Positions 7,072-14,735 of a stretch of DNA of 28,705 nt are shown here, piece by piece. Source of the DNA: a virus; IMG/VR virus record IMGVR_UViG_3300027976_000154, positions 1 to 28,705 of that record. One strand, 5' to 3'. A program made the position numbers and the translations under genes. The notes under the pieces are model-generated. The model saw only the letters and a program-made list of their open reading frames with translations, did no database searches and was not told the origin of the DNA. How positions within the stretch are numbered: position 1 is the stretch's first letter; each line of letters begins with the position of its first letter.

Positions 7072-8058
7072 ATGAATATAGCTACAAATATAGCAACTAA
7101 CAATCAAGAATTTGAAATAGCTGATGATCAGACTGGTCTTGCAGAAATTCAAAAAGCGTTAAATGAAATTGAAAGATTAAAAGAGGTGGAACTTCCAGAA
7201 GAGGAAGAGAAAAAAGTTGATGAAGCTGAACACTCTGAAGATGAAAAAGAAAATGATGGTGTAATTGATGAAGAAAAACAAATAGATAAAGTACAAAAGA
7301 AACTATGGAAAGAACAAAAACGTAAATATCAAGCAATTGCAGAAAAAGAAAGTTTTAAAGAAGAGAATGAAAAACTTAAGCAAATGCTTAATGAATCATT
7401 GAATTCTGGCACTTATCATTATGGCAAAAATGCCTATACAGAATTAGAAAGAGCTAAAGAAAATAAGAAAAAAGCTATTGAAGAAGGTAATATTGATGCT
7501 TTATTAGATGCAGATGTAAGCTTAACTAAAGCGATTCAAACAATAAATGAGTTGGAAAAATGGGCTTATAATAATGACTTAAATAAAAATAAGACCACTC
7601 CTGAAGCTCTCAGTAAACCCACTACACAATCTTATTACAGTGAAATTGAACATGAAATAGCTAGTGATTGGTTAGAAAATCATCCCTATTTGCAACCAAA
7701 TTCTGATAAATACAAGCAACAATTTGCTAGTAAAGTAGCTGAATTCATTAATCACTTAGATACAAATTTAGCTAAAAATAATCAGATGGATACTTATTTT
7801 TCTGAGCAATATTTTCAAACAATAGACAAGTATATTAATGACTTACATGGGAAAGTTCAAAAAAATACCAAAAATGTAGAAGCGGCAAACCATATAGGTG
7901 GAGTTAGAAATTCTTATGCTGGTAATAATGGTACAGGTACAAATCCAACACAAATCGTCTTATCAGCTGACGAAAGAAGAATGTGCGCTAATGCAGGTAT
8001 TACCGAAAAAGATTGGTTAAGACACAAATTAGAAGATTTAAAAAGTAAAGGAAGGTAA
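7072..8058 (+). CDS. Probable capsid scaffolding protein
   Basis: The product is 328 residues, strongly acidic and helical. Residues 1-110 are Glu/Lys rich coiled coil (IDEEKQIDKVQKKLWKEQ, ENEKLKQMLNE). A middle part (about 120-270) is helical with VSLTKAIQTINELEKWAYN, and the C-terminus ends LSADERRMCANAGITEKDW followed by a basic tail. A long acidic coiled coil with a short basic, helical C-terminus is the usual build of scaffold proteins that line the procapsid, and the L-S-x-x-E-R-x-x-x-x-x-x-G-I-T-E-K-x-[WY] tail is common in that group. Location between portal and capsid supports it. A strong ribosome site (AAAGGAG) precedes the ATG. Confidence 0.65.
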   Translation: MNIATNIATNNQEFEIADDQTGLAEIQKALNEIERLKEVELPEEEEKKVDEAEHSEDEKENDGVIDEEKQIDKVQKKLWKEQKRKYQAIAEKESFKEENEKLKQMLNESLNSGTYHYGKNAYTELERAKENKKKAIEEGNIDALLDADVSLTKAIQTINELEKWAYNNDLNKNKTTPEALSKPTTQSYYSEIEHEIASDWLENHPYLQPNSDKYKQQFASKVAEFINHLDTNLAKNNQMDTYFSEQYFQTIDKYINDLHGKVQKNTKNVEAANHIGGVRNSYAGNNGTGTNPTQIVLSADERRMCANAGITEKDWLRHKLEDLKSKGR

Positions 8059-8060
8059 TT

Positions 8061-8492
8061 ATGGCGCGTATTAGTAGTAGAGAAACTGAAAATAGAATCC
8101 ATGAAATGAGAGAAACATATGATAATGATTATATTAGCCCTTTATTTATTCCTTCGGGAATAAAAAAAGATGGATATTCATACGCATATGTCCGTAAAGA
8201 TATACGAGGACAAGAGGATTTTAGAGTAGAAGAAATGGCCTCTAGAGGATGGACATTAGTGCCAGCTGATAGAGCCCCAGGACTAACATTAGATCCATTA
8301 GATCGCAATCCTTTATCTAAAAAATACATTTGTTATAAAGATGTAATTCTTATGGAGAGGCCAGAAGTATATTCTACGCAAGAAACATCTCGGTTTAATA
8401 AAATGAATGCTGAAAAGATTAAATCTCTTAGAGGTGTAAGTAATGATATTGGTAGTTTTTCTAAACCATTAACTTCAATAAATAGTTTTTAA
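8061..8492 (+). CDS. Conserved small phage protein between scaffold and capsid
   Basis: A 143-residue protein starting 2 nt after the scaffold stop, with GGAAGG as ribosome site. Its core reads PLFIPSGIKKDGYSYAYVR (residues about 28-46), RVEEMASRGWTLVPADRAP (54-72) and KYICYKDVILMERPEVY (about 88-104). Small proteins with the pattern I-P-x-x-x-x-P-x-G-x-x-Y-x-W-V-R ... R-G-W-x-P-V-P occur in the capsid regions of many podophages and are usually annotated as hypothetical. Tight linkage to the scaffold suggests a role in head assembly, but the activity is unknown. Confidence 0.6.
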   Translation: MARISSRETENRIHEMRETYDNDYISPLFIPSGIKKDGYSYAYVRKDIRGQEDFRVEEMASRGWTLVPADRAPGLTLDPLDRNPLSKKYICYKDVILMERPEVYSTQETSRFNKMNAEKIKSLRGVSNDIGSFSKPLTSINSF

Positions 8493-8495
8493 TAT

Positions 8496-9629
8496 ATGAC
8501 AAACGTTGTAAATAATTATCAGGAAATTAATTTAACTGCAAATATAACTTTACAATGGACTTTTACTTTTGGCACAGGAACTGTTGTAAGTCGTATTAAC
8601 GATATTAATCCAAACGCAAATGGTTATACTATTACTTTGCCAGCTGCTAATGCTGGTGCTTTACCATTAGGGCAAGATATCTTATTTAATAATATTTCTA
8701 TTTATTCTTTTACTGTCAAAGATAATGCTGGTAATACTTTGCAATTAATCGCATCTGGTAAAGTATACTACTTTTATTTATATGATAGTTCAACCGCAGC
8801 TGGGCAATGGCGAGTTACATTATTTGGTAGTGGCACTAATGCAATTACTGCATTAACAGCTCATAGTAGCGATAATACCATCACTATAACGAATGGTAGT
8901 CTTACTCCTCCTGGTGGTACTATTAATTTTCAGTTACCTACTTCACTTACTAATCTTAATAATAGTATTAATGCGGTAGGATTTCCAGTAGTTACTGGGA
9001 CTAATCCCAATACATGGGGAAGTGTGATTTTTACTGCTGGGACAAATATTGCTATTACTAACCCCAATGGAATTAATAGTGGGAATGCCGCTAATCCTAT
9101 ATTTAATTTAGATACAGATGTAGTAGGACTTACTTCAATCCAAGTAGGTAATGTAATTATCTCAGGTCATTTAATCACTAATACAAATACTAATCAAGAT
9201 ATAAACATCAATACCGAAGGAACTGGAAATTTATATCTTAATGGCATAAAAATTGATCCTAGTGGCAATTTAACTTTAAGTGGTCTATTTAATAATCCAT
9301 ATACACCTAAGGCTTGGTGCGTATTTAGTGATACTATAAGCGGCAGTAGTCATGTAATTGCTATAGGAAATTCCTCTAATGTCGCTTCTATTACTGGAAG
9401 CGCTGGAAGTTATACAATTGCTTTTACTACTGCAATGAGTAACACTAACTATGGAGTGCTCATTTCATTAGGAAACAATTCTGGTCAATTAGACCTTGGA
9501 TCAGTCCCTTGTTTCGCATTTTGGAATCTTAAACAAACAACTCAAGTGGTTATTTCTGTATTAAAGGGTGATGGTACATTAGTAGGGTCAGCACCTAATG
9601 GAATTACAGTCGTAATAATGTCATTATGA
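8496..9629 (+). CDS. Fibre-like virion protein (possible head fibre)
   Basis: The product is 377 residues, rich in Asn, Thr, Gly, Ser and Ile, almost without Lys or Glu, with repeated beta strands typical of phage fibres. The N-terminal ~115 residues read like a wrapping domain: NLTANITLQWTF, GYTITLPAANAGALPLGQD, and a tail ending AAGQWRVTLFGSGTNA. A middle stalk (IFTAGTNIAITNPNGINSG...) follows, then a C-terminal globular domain from PKAWCVFSDT to the end. That end block (x-A-W-x-x-F ... I-T-G-S-A-G-S-Y-T-I-x-F-T-T-A-M-x-x-x-N-Y) is a common phage-fibre tip. Placement between scaffold-linked genes and the capsid gene is unusual for a tail fibre. Only 3 nt separate it from the upstream stop, with no clear ribosome site. 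Confidence 0.65.
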   Translation: MTNVVNNYQEINLTANITLQWTFTFGTGTVVSRINDINPNANGYTITLPAANAGALPLGQDILFNNISIYSFTVKDNAGNTLQLIASGKVYYFYLYDSSTAAGQWRVTLFGSGTNAITALTAHSSDNTITITNGSLTPPGGTINFQLPTSLTNLNNSINAVGFPVVTGTNPNTWGSVIFTAGTNIAITNPNGINSGNAANPIFNLDTDVVGLTSIQVGNVIISGHLITNTNTNQDININTEGTGNLYLNGIKIDPSGNLTLSGLFNNPYTPKAWCVFSDTISGSSHVIAIGNSSNVASITGSAGSYTIAFTTAMSNTNYGVLISLGNNSGQLDLGSVPCFAFWNLKQTTQVVISVLKGDGTLVGSAPNGITVVIMSL

Positions 9630-9635
9630 ATAAAC

Positions 9636-9663
9636 TTGACGAAATAATATATTTTGATACAAT
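9636..9663 (+). promoter_or_regulatory. Strong promoter before the structured leader
   Basis: TTGACG (9636-9641), a 16-bp spacer and TACAAT (9658-9663) form a near-consensus sigma70 promoter. It begins 7 bp after the fibre-like gene stops and sits about 25 bp upstream of the first leader element, so transcription from it would carry all three tandem elements as a ~240-nt 5' leader into the head/capsid operon. Confidence 0.6.
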
Positions 9664-9687
9664 TAATAATTAATACCTATTCGTTTT

Positions 9688-9875
9688 AGAGTTTCTGCGA
9701 AACTTAAAATCGTTGTCCTTGGTTCTTCCTCATCCTTAAAAGGAAAAAATACTGTCAGGCGAGACATTAAACGTCTATTGGTTCACTAATCTATCCTTAA
9801 AGATTTCAAAATACTTCAAAGTTTCTACGAAACTTAAAATCGTATCTTGGTTCGTTAATCTAGCCTTAAAAGATT
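9688..9875 (+). repeat. Structured leader: three tandem copies of a two-hairpin element
   Basis: Three ~60-bp units (about 9688-9745, 9751-9805 and 9818-9875) repeat with a ~65-bp period. Each has hairpin 1 (AGTTTC-tgc-GAAACT in the first; seven pairs in the third; TGTC/GACA in the degenerate middle copy), a linker like TTAAAATCGT..TTGGTTC, and hairpin 2 with an 8-10 nt A/T-rich loop resembling ATCCTTAAA. Hairpin 2 stems are TTCCT/AGGAA (9726-9730 with 9741-9745), AATCT/AGATT (9788-9792 with 9801-9805) and AATCT/AGATT (9857-9861 with 9871-9875). Further copies lie before fibre genes at 20856 and 23005. The last copy ends 37 nt before the ATG at 9913. The rest of the 283-nt gap holds only the promoter and a ribosome site. 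Confidence 0.7.
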
Positions 9876-9912
9876 CTCAAAATTTTAAACTTTAATTTAA
9901 AGAGGAGATTTT

Positions 9913-10686
9913 ATGGCTTACGGTGTAAACGCACCCTTCGGTTTAAGACCAGTTTCATCTATTTCAGGTGGGGCTTGGACCGAGAAGACAACACAATATT
10001 TTATTTGGGCTAACCCAACAGCAGGCTCTGCTTCATATACTTCATCTATTTATGCAGGTGATCCAGTAATCTGGAATACAGTTGTAGGATCAACAATTAG
10101 CGGCGTACCAACAATTGGTTTATATGCTGTTGATAATGCTACAATTGCTAGTGAAATTACTCCAGTACTGGGAGTTTTTGTAAGTTGTGAATATACATTA
10201 CCTAATGGCACTTTAGTACAATCCCCATATTGGCCCGCTTCAACCGTAGTAAGAGGTGGTAGTACTATCAAAGCATTTGTAATCGATGATCCAGATGTAG
10301 TATGGGATATACAAGTATCTACTGCAACTAACGTAGCAAATGATGCAAGATTTGGTGGTACGACTAATCCAGCTGCTACTCTAGCTTATTTTGGTCAAAA
10401 TTTTGGTTTTGGTTTAGCTGGTGGGGGCGGTAACTTACTTCCGAATAACCCTACTGCTGGAAGTACACTTACAGGTCAATCAGCATATTATTTAAATATG
10501 GTAGGTACAACCGCTACAAATAGAATTGTTGCAACACTTCCTTTAAAAGCCTTAGGATATACTCAAAATCCAAATAATGTAATTTATGCGGCTGATGGAA
10601 CTAGTGCAAATCAATTTTTAAATGTAAGAGTTGCAATAAATAATCACGTGTACAGAGTTGGTCAACTCGGTAATACACCTGCTTAA
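9913..10686 (+). CDS. Head protein, likely capsid decoration
   Basis: The product is 257 residues, beta-rich and Ala/Thr/Gly rich. The start MAYGVNAPFGLRPVSSISGG and the order that follows (DPVIWNTVVGST, LGVFVSCEYTLPNG, VIDDPDVVWDIQVST, NPNNVIYAADG, LNVRVAINNHVYRVG) match a family of virion proteins encoded directly before the major capsid protein in alphaproteobacterial podophages. The family knowledge I have is positional and structural, not mechanistic: a capsid-surface (decoration) or minor head protein is the best guess. A strong ribosome site (AGAGGAG) precedes the ATG, and the gene follows the promoter and structured leader, so high expression is expected. The next gene, the capsid protein, starts 21 nt after its stop. 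Confidence 0.65.
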   Translation: MAYGVNAPFGLRPVSSISGGAWTEKTTQYFIWANPTAGSASYTSSIYAGDPVIWNTVVGSTISGVPTIGLYAVDNATIASEITPVLGVFVSCEYTLPNGTLVQSPYWPASTVVRGGSTIKAFVIDDPDVVWDIQVSTATNVANDARFGGTTNPAATLAYFGQNFGFGLAGGGGNLLPNNPTAGSTLTGQSAYYLNMVGTTATNRIVATLPLKALGYTQNPNNVIYAADGTSANQFLNVRVAINNHVYRVGQLGNTPA

Positions 10687-10707
10687 TTAACAAAGGAGAA
10701 ATAATAT

Positions 10708-11616
10708 ATGATTAATACCGGTCAAATCGCTCAATTACTTCGTCCTGGTTTAAAGGCAGTTTTTGGGCAATATCCAGCATATCCTGAACAATGGACAGAG
10801 ATATTTAAAACATATCAATCAGATAAGTACCAAGAAATAGAAGTTGAAATGAAGTATTTAGGTCCTGCTGATATTAAACCAGAAGGACAGCCTATTGCTA
10901 CTGATTCAATGGGACAAAGGATTGTAACTAACTATGTTCATAAAAGGGTAGGGCTTAGCTTTACTATTACTAAAGAAGCTGTTGAAGATAATCTTTATCA
11001 AAGTCAGTTTCCTCAACAAGCAATTTCCCTTAGGAATTCATTAAGAGTAACTAAAAATATTCTTGGTTCTAATGTGTTAAATAATGCATTTAATGCAGCT
11101 TATCCGATTGGAGATGGTCAGTCAGTTTGTTCTATTGCTCATCCAATTGACGGGGGAACATTCTCAAATGCTTTTAGTACTGGTGGTGCTACTGTAGATT
11201 TTAGTGAAGCAGGTATTGAACAAGCTATTATTTTGATTCAAAAATTTCCAATGCAAAGCGGGATTTTATCTCAAACAATGGCTAAAAAGCTCATTATACC
11301 TCGTGAGCTACAATTTGCAGCCTCAAGGCTTCTAAATAGTGCATTCAGGGTTGATGTAGCCAACAATGATATAAATGCTTTATATCATAATGACTATATT
11401 CCTGATGGATATAAGGTAAATCAGTTTTTAACTTCTACTACTTCATGGTTTATTATCACTGATGCAGAAGATGGTTTAAAACATTTCCAAAGAACTCCAG
11501 TAGAAACAGATACATACGTAGATTATGCAACTGATAATGTAATGGCGAAAGCAACAGAGCGTTATTCATTTGGTGTATCTAATCCACGCGCTCTATTTGG
11601 TTCACCTGGCGTTTAA
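10708..11616 (+). CDS. Major capsid protein (HK97-fold, Mu gpT-like)
   Basis: The product is 302 residues. Seen: the N-terminal arm INTGQIAQLLRPGLKAVFGQ (2-21), E-W-T-type loop YPEQWTEIFKTYQSDKYQE, then VHKRVGLSFTITKEAVEDNLY (about 75-95; the peripheral-domain helix pattern of this family), the central KNILGSNVLNNAFNAAYPIGDG, SGILSQTMAKKLIIPRELQFAA (about 188-208, the conserved P-R-x-L-x-x-x-A motif) and the FQRTPVETDTYVDYATDNVMAKATERYSFGVSNPR tail, whose Y-x-F-G-x-x-x-x-R is the usual end. Many such capsids are made without a long cleaved N-terminal delta domain; a separate scaffold gene here agrees with that. A strong ribosome site, AAGGAG, precedes the ATG. A hairpin terminator follows. 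Confidence 0.85.
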   Translation: MINTGQIAQLLRPGLKAVFGQYPAYPEQWTEIFKTYQSDKYQEIEVEMKYLGPADIKPEGQPIATDSMGQRIVTNYVHKRVGLSFTITKEAVEDNLYQSQFPQQAISLRNSLRVTKNILGSNVLNNAFNAAYPIGDGQSVCSIAHPIDGGTFSNAFSTGGATVDFSEAGIEQAIILIQKFPMQSGILSQTMAKKLIIPRELQFAASRLLNSAFRVDVANNDINALYHNDYIPDGYKVNQFLTSTTSWFIITDAEDGLKHFQRTPVETDTYVDYATDNVMAKATERYSFGVSNPRALFGSPGV

Positions 11617-11630
11617 CAAATAAAGAAACT

Positions 11631-11666
11631 AACTAACTTATAGTTTAAAATTACTATGAGTTAGTT
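11631..11666 (+). terminator. Hairpin terminator after the capsid gene
   Basis: AACTAACTTATAGT (11631-11644) pairs with ACTATGAGTTAGTT (11653-11666) through 14 positions (one T-G pair) around the 8-nt loop TTAAAATT. The following AATTTTAAAGG is a weak U-tract that runs into the next ribosome site, so partial termination, which would give more capsid than downstream transcript, is plausible. Confidence 0.5.
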
Positions 11667-11685
11667 AATTTTAAAGGAAATTAAT

Positions 11686-12357
11686 ATGGCTACTAATACA
11701 AAAACAATATGGCAGATAGTAGATTTAACAGCTGTATGTGCTTTGCAAAGTTTAGGATCTACTGGCTCCTTATTATTAAATGGAACCTTAGTCGATAATA
11801 GTATTCCAAATCAAATTTCTTTTATTAGTAATAATTTTATTAGATCGGTTTCTATTACTTCAGGTCAGAATCTTAGTAGTACAACATTTACTGTTAGTGG
11901 TATTCAGAATGGAGCTTTTGTTACTGAAAATATAACAGGACCAAATAATAATACTGTCTATGGATTAAATTATTATGATATTATAACATCTGTAATTGCG
12001 AACGCAGCCATAGCTGCACCAGGGGTTAGTGTAGGTACTGGAAAAGTCGGCTATCTACCATTAGTTCAAGTAAACAATTCTAATGCTAGTAGTTATATTA
12101 ATTATTCATGTTCTGTTTTATTACCAGCTGGTTCTGGTATTAATTATTCATTATTGCAAACATTAGAGAAGGTAAACAATAATTGGATTCCTTTACAAAC
12201 CCAAAATACAATTTTCTTTCCAAGTATGGGATTAACCAATCAGACTACATCCCAAATTGGAAATTCTACTATAATAGTTAGCTATTTATTGTTACATATA
12301 AATAGCTCTACTACTCCTTTAACTGATACTTTGACATTTATATTTACGCAAGCATAA
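11686..12357 (+). CDS. Beta-rich virion protein, paralogue 1
   Basis: The product is 223 residues, rich in Asn, Thr, Ser and Ile. A two-domain beta build is suggested: residues ~1-125 hold ALQSLGSTGSLLLNGTL, SFISNNFIRSVSITSGQ, TFTVSGIQNGAFVTENITG and NNNTVYGLNYYDIITSV then VSVGTGKVGYLPL; the rest ends DTLTFIFTQA. The pattern x-V-S-G-x-x-x-G-x-x-V-T-E-x-I-T-G-P-N-N-x-T-V, followed by S-V-G-T-G, is common in virion proteins encoded after the capsid gene in proteobacterial phages; their exact place in the particle is uncertain. The neighbouring gene at 12387 is a paralogue, sharing a nearly identical 103-bp core. A clear ribosome site (AAAGGA) precedes the ATG. Confidence 0.6.
   Translation: MATNTKTIWQIVDLTAVCALQSLGSTGSLLLNGTLVDNSIPNQISFISNNFIRSVSITSGQNLSSTTFTVSGIQNGAFVTENITGPNNNTVYGLNYYDIITSVIANAAIAAPGVSVGTGKVGYLPLVQVNNSNASSYINYSCSVLLPAGSGINYSLLQTLEKVNNNWIPLQTQNTIFFPSMGLTNQTTSQIGNSTIIVSYLLLHINSSTTPLTDTLTFIFTQA
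11882..11984 (+). repeat. 103-bp near-identical core repeat, copy 1
   Basis: This segment matches 12580-12682 with two mismatches in 103 bp and no gaps (offset 698 bp), although flanking parts of the two genes have diverged strongly. It encodes the F-T-V-S-G-I-Q-N-G ... N-Y-Y-D-I-I core. Confidence 0.9.
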
Positions 12358-12386
12358 TATGAATAAAAATAATAAGAAGGAAAAAT

Positions 12387-13079
12387 ATGTCTAGATATTT
12401 AAAATATGTATTTCCCAGTGTTGATACTCAAGCTGTAACATACACTCAAACGTTAACTGCTCCTGGTAATCTTACTTTGAATGGTAATCTTGCTGATTCA
12501 ATTCATAGTAAAGTGTCTTTCATGACAAATGGGTATTGTCGCTCGGTTTCTTTAACATCAGTAAATGATTTGTCAGTAGCAACATTTACTGTTAGTGGTA
12601 TTCAGAATGGAGTTTTTGTTACTGAAGATATAACAGGACCAAATAATAATACTGTCTATGGATTAAATTATTATGATATTATTACTTCTATTAGTGTTGA
12701 TAGAGCAGTTGCTTTGGTTAGTGTTGGAAGTGGGTTAATTGGGTTTTTTGCATTAATTAATATCGACCCAAATTTAGGTGATGTAAATTATAGTTTAACT
12801 TTAACTTCGAATAATAACGCTAATCAGATACCTACAGCTATTTGGGGCACTAATGATAATATAGCTTTAAATGGTATTACCTACATAGATAATACAACAA
12901 ACAACTATTCTTTAATAGCAATAAAAACCATAAATGCAGTTACTCAATATATATTACCTGTACCACCAGTAGCAGGTAATTCAGTATATCTACCTCTATA
13001 TACTTCATTATTAATAAATCTTGTAGGGACTAATACTACTCGTAATAATAGCATGACTTTAATATTTATACAAATTTAA
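12387..13079 (+). CDS. Beta-rich virion protein, paralogue 2
   Basis: The product is 230 residues and a paralogue of the gene at 11686: the same order of elements (TLTAPGNLTLNGNLAD, KVSFMTNGYCRSVSLTS, TFTVSGIQNGVFVTEDITG, NNTVYGLNYYDIITSI, VSVGSGLIGFFALINI) and a similar end (SMTLIFIQI). The central 35 residues are almost identical to paralogue 1 while the rest is about as diverged as a distant homologue, which suggests gene conversion or strong constraint on the core. It probably forms hetero- or homo-oligomers on the virion with paralogue 1. The ribosome site AAGAAGGA lies just upstream; the intergenic gap is 29 nt. Confidence 0.6.
   Translation: MSRYLKYVFPSVDTQAVTYTQTLTAPGNLTLNGNLADSIHSKVSFMTNGYCRSVSLTSVNDLSVATFTVSGIQNGVFVTEDITGPNNNTVYGLNYYDIITSISVDRAVALVSVGSGLIGFFALINIDPNLGDVNYSLTLTSNNNANQIPTAIWGTNDNIALNGITYIDNTTNNYSLIAIKTINAVTQYILPVPPVAGNSVYLPLYTSLLINLVGTNTTRNNSMTLIFIQI
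12580..12682 (+). repeat. 103-bp near-identical core repeat, copy 2
   Basis: Partner of 11882-11984; the two mismatches are one C/T change that alters Ala to Val and one A/G change that alters Asn to Asp. Confidence 0.9.
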
Positions 13080-13088
13080 GGATTTAAT

Positions 13089-13316
13089 ATGGCACGTAGT
13101 CGAGCTTCAAAGGACGCAATGATAGAAAGTGGAGATAAATGGATTAAGAATGCGATAAATCCTAATACTAAAGGAGCACTTCATAAAACATTAGATGTAC
13201 CTGAGGGAGAGAAAATACCAGAGAAAAAACTAGAAAAAGCTGAGCATTCTAAGAATCCATTAACAAAGAAAAGGGCTATTTTTGCTGAAACACTGAAAAA
13301 ATTTAGACATAAATAG
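13089..13316 (+). CDS. Small basic phage protein
   Basis: The product is 75 residues, strongly basic and helical, with WIKNAINPNTKGALHKTLDV in the middle and KKRAIFAETLKKFRHK at the end. This layout (W-I-x-x-A-I-x-x-P-G-A-L followed by a hydrophilic spacer and a final A-x-x-L-x-K-[FL]-R) recurs in very small proteins near capsid or connector genes of many phages. Function is not established; DNA or capsid binding would fit the charge. A ribosome site (AAGGA) and the 9-nt gap from the previous gene support translation. Confidence 0.65.
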   Translation: MARSRASKDAMIESGDKWIKNAINPNTKGALHKTLDVPEGEKIPEKKLEKAEHSKNPLTKKRAIFAETLKKFRHK

Positions 13317-13337
13317 TTTTAATAAGGACAAATTCTG

Positions 13338-14390
13338 ATGCCTACTACTTCTAATACGTATAATTTTCAATCTATTGAGGTTGAGTTAATTATTAGAGAA
13401 GCCTTTGAAAATATAGGTATTTTAGGAGAATTTGTTGAATATCAGAAACTTCAATCAGCTACCCGTAGCTTAAATCTTCTATTATTAGAATGGATGACTA
13501 AAAGCATTAATCTATGGACTTTAGAAAGAGATTATTTAGCTATAAATCAAGGACAAGCTGAGTATACATTATCTAATACGGTGAGTAATATAATACAAGC
13601 TAATGTTAGAACTTCAACACGGCAATTAAATGGAACTCCAGCGGCGTCTAGTGGCGTTGCTCAGAATGCTTTTGATGGCAATCCTGCTACATTTTGTGAT
13701 GCAGGTAATAATGGAAATATTTCATATGATTATGGAATTAATGTAACTCAGCAAATTAATTTTGTCGGTATTACTTCTCAAATAACGACCTCTTATTCAT
13801 TAAATGTGGAAACTTCACAAAATAATATTGATTGGACTATCATATATAGCATACCACCACAATCTTTTGCAGGTGGAGTAAATAAATGGTTTGATATTCC
13901 TGTTCCTATTAACGCAAGAACATATCGTATAATAGAAACAAATGGTGCAAATTTAAATCTTCAGGAACTTTATTTTAATAATAATATTTTTGATGTAGTA
14001 ATGTCGAACATAAGTCGTGATGATTATTACTCATTACCAAATAAGATGCTACAAGGACGTCCTAATATATTTTATTATAATAGACATCTTTCTCCAGTTC
14101 TAAGTATTTGGCCTGTGCCAAGTAACTTATATAATTGCATCCAATACACATATAAAAAAATGATTCAGGACGTAGGAGCTCTGACTAATTCTATTTATGT
14201 CCCTTCTAGGTTTTATCCATGTTTAATATGGGGCCTTAGTTGGAGATTAGCTTTAAAATATAATCCTCAAGTAATGGAAATTTTAAAAGCTGAATATGAG
14301 AAGTCATTTCAGATTGTTACCACGGAAGATTCAGAAAATACACCTATTAATATTATTGGTGATTATTCTGCTAATGGTTATTATTTATGA
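13338..14390 (+). CDS. Head-tail connector (P22 gp4-like) with discoidin-like insert
   Basis: The product is 350 residues. The N-terminal part (VELIIREAFENIGILGEF, ATRSLNLLLLEWMTKSINLW, TLERDYLAINQGQAEYTL) and the C-terminal part (NISRDDYYSLPNKMLQGRP, PVLSIWPVPSNLYNCIQYTY, VPSRFYPCLIWGLSWRLALKY) fit the podophage head-completion/tail-accessory family that binds below the portal. In most such proteins these parts are joined by a short turn after the first strands. Here residues about 97-213 form an insert that reads as a coagulation factor 5/8 C-type (discoidin) domain: ASSGVAQNAFDGNPATF, NISYDYG, VGITSQ, then WFDIPVPINARTYRIIETNG and LNLQELYF. These are the usual landmarks (A-F-D-G-x-x-x-T-x-[FW], [IV]-x-Y-[DN]-[FY]-G). 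The gene overlaps the next by 4 nt (ATGA). Confidence 0.75.
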   Translation: MPTTSNTYNFQSIEVELIIREAFENIGILGEFVEYQKLQSATRSLNLLLLEWMTKSINLWTLERDYLAINQGQAEYTLSNTVSNIIQANVRTSTRQLNGTPAASSGVAQNAFDGNPATFCDAGNNGNISYDYGINVTQQINFVGITSQITTSYSLNVETSQNNIDWTIIYSIPPQSFAGGVNKWFDIPVPINARTYRIIETNGANLNLQELYFNNNIFDVVMSNISRDDYYSLPNKMLQGRPNIFYYNRHLSPVLSIWPVPSNLYNCIQYTYKKMIQDVGALTNSIYVPSRFYPCLIWGLSWRLALKYNPQVMEILKAEYEKSFQIVTTEDSENTPINIIGDYSANGYYL

Positions 14391-14734
14391 GCTGGATTAA
14401 TCGTTGGAAAGGTAAACATGTAGTTATCAATCCTAAAGATCCATCCGCTTTAGGGGTTTGTGATGATAGCGGTTTTGATTTTAATCATAAAGACCTAGTA
14501 AAACAGATGGAGTGGAGGGGGAATAACCTTGTGTGGACTGGCTTAATGGTCGGTAAACCTTATTTAGATGTTCCACAAGAACAAAATAGACCACCTCTTG
14601 TTAAGGCAGACCCAAGACCTATAAAAGATGCTAGGCTTCCTACTCCTTATAGTGATCCAGAATACCCACAGGTAGATCCATATAATCAGCTCTTAGCTAA
14701 ATTAAGAACTACTAATTGGGATTGGGAAAATTAA
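14387..14734 (+). CDS. Conserved small phage protein after the connector
   Basis: The product is 115 residues, starting in a 4-nt overlap with the connector stop and so translationally coupled. Seen: SALGVCDDSGFDFNHKDLVKQ (about 20-40), MEWRGNNLVWTGLMVGKPYL (41-60), DVPQEQNRPP (61-70), and a Pro-rich tail with DPRPIKDARLP. Phage proteins with C-D-x-C/S-G-F ... L-V-x-Q-x-x-W-x-G-x-x-L-V-W-x-G-x-x-V-x-x-x-x-x-D-x-P-x-[ED]-Q are frequent next to connector genes; some have a zinc-ribbon-like Cys pair, of which only one Cys remains here. Function unknown. Confidence 0.6.
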   Translation: MSWINRWKGKHVVINPKDPSALGVCDDSGFDFNHKDLVKQMEWRGNNLVWTGLMVGKPYLDVPQEQNRPPLVKADPRPIKDARLPTPYSDPEYPQVDPYNQLLAKLRTTNWDWEN

Positions 14735-14735
14735 A

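Noticed and set aside
7097-7336. 79-aa hydrophobic minus-strand ORF
   Set aside because: It is the complement of the Glu/Lys-rich scaffold coding region, which automatically reads as Phe/Leu-rich.
9630-9912. Phage tRNA or small coding gene in the 283-nt gap
   Set aside because: No cloverleaf or open frame with a ribosome site was found; the gap is explained by promoter, three leader elements and the ribosome site.
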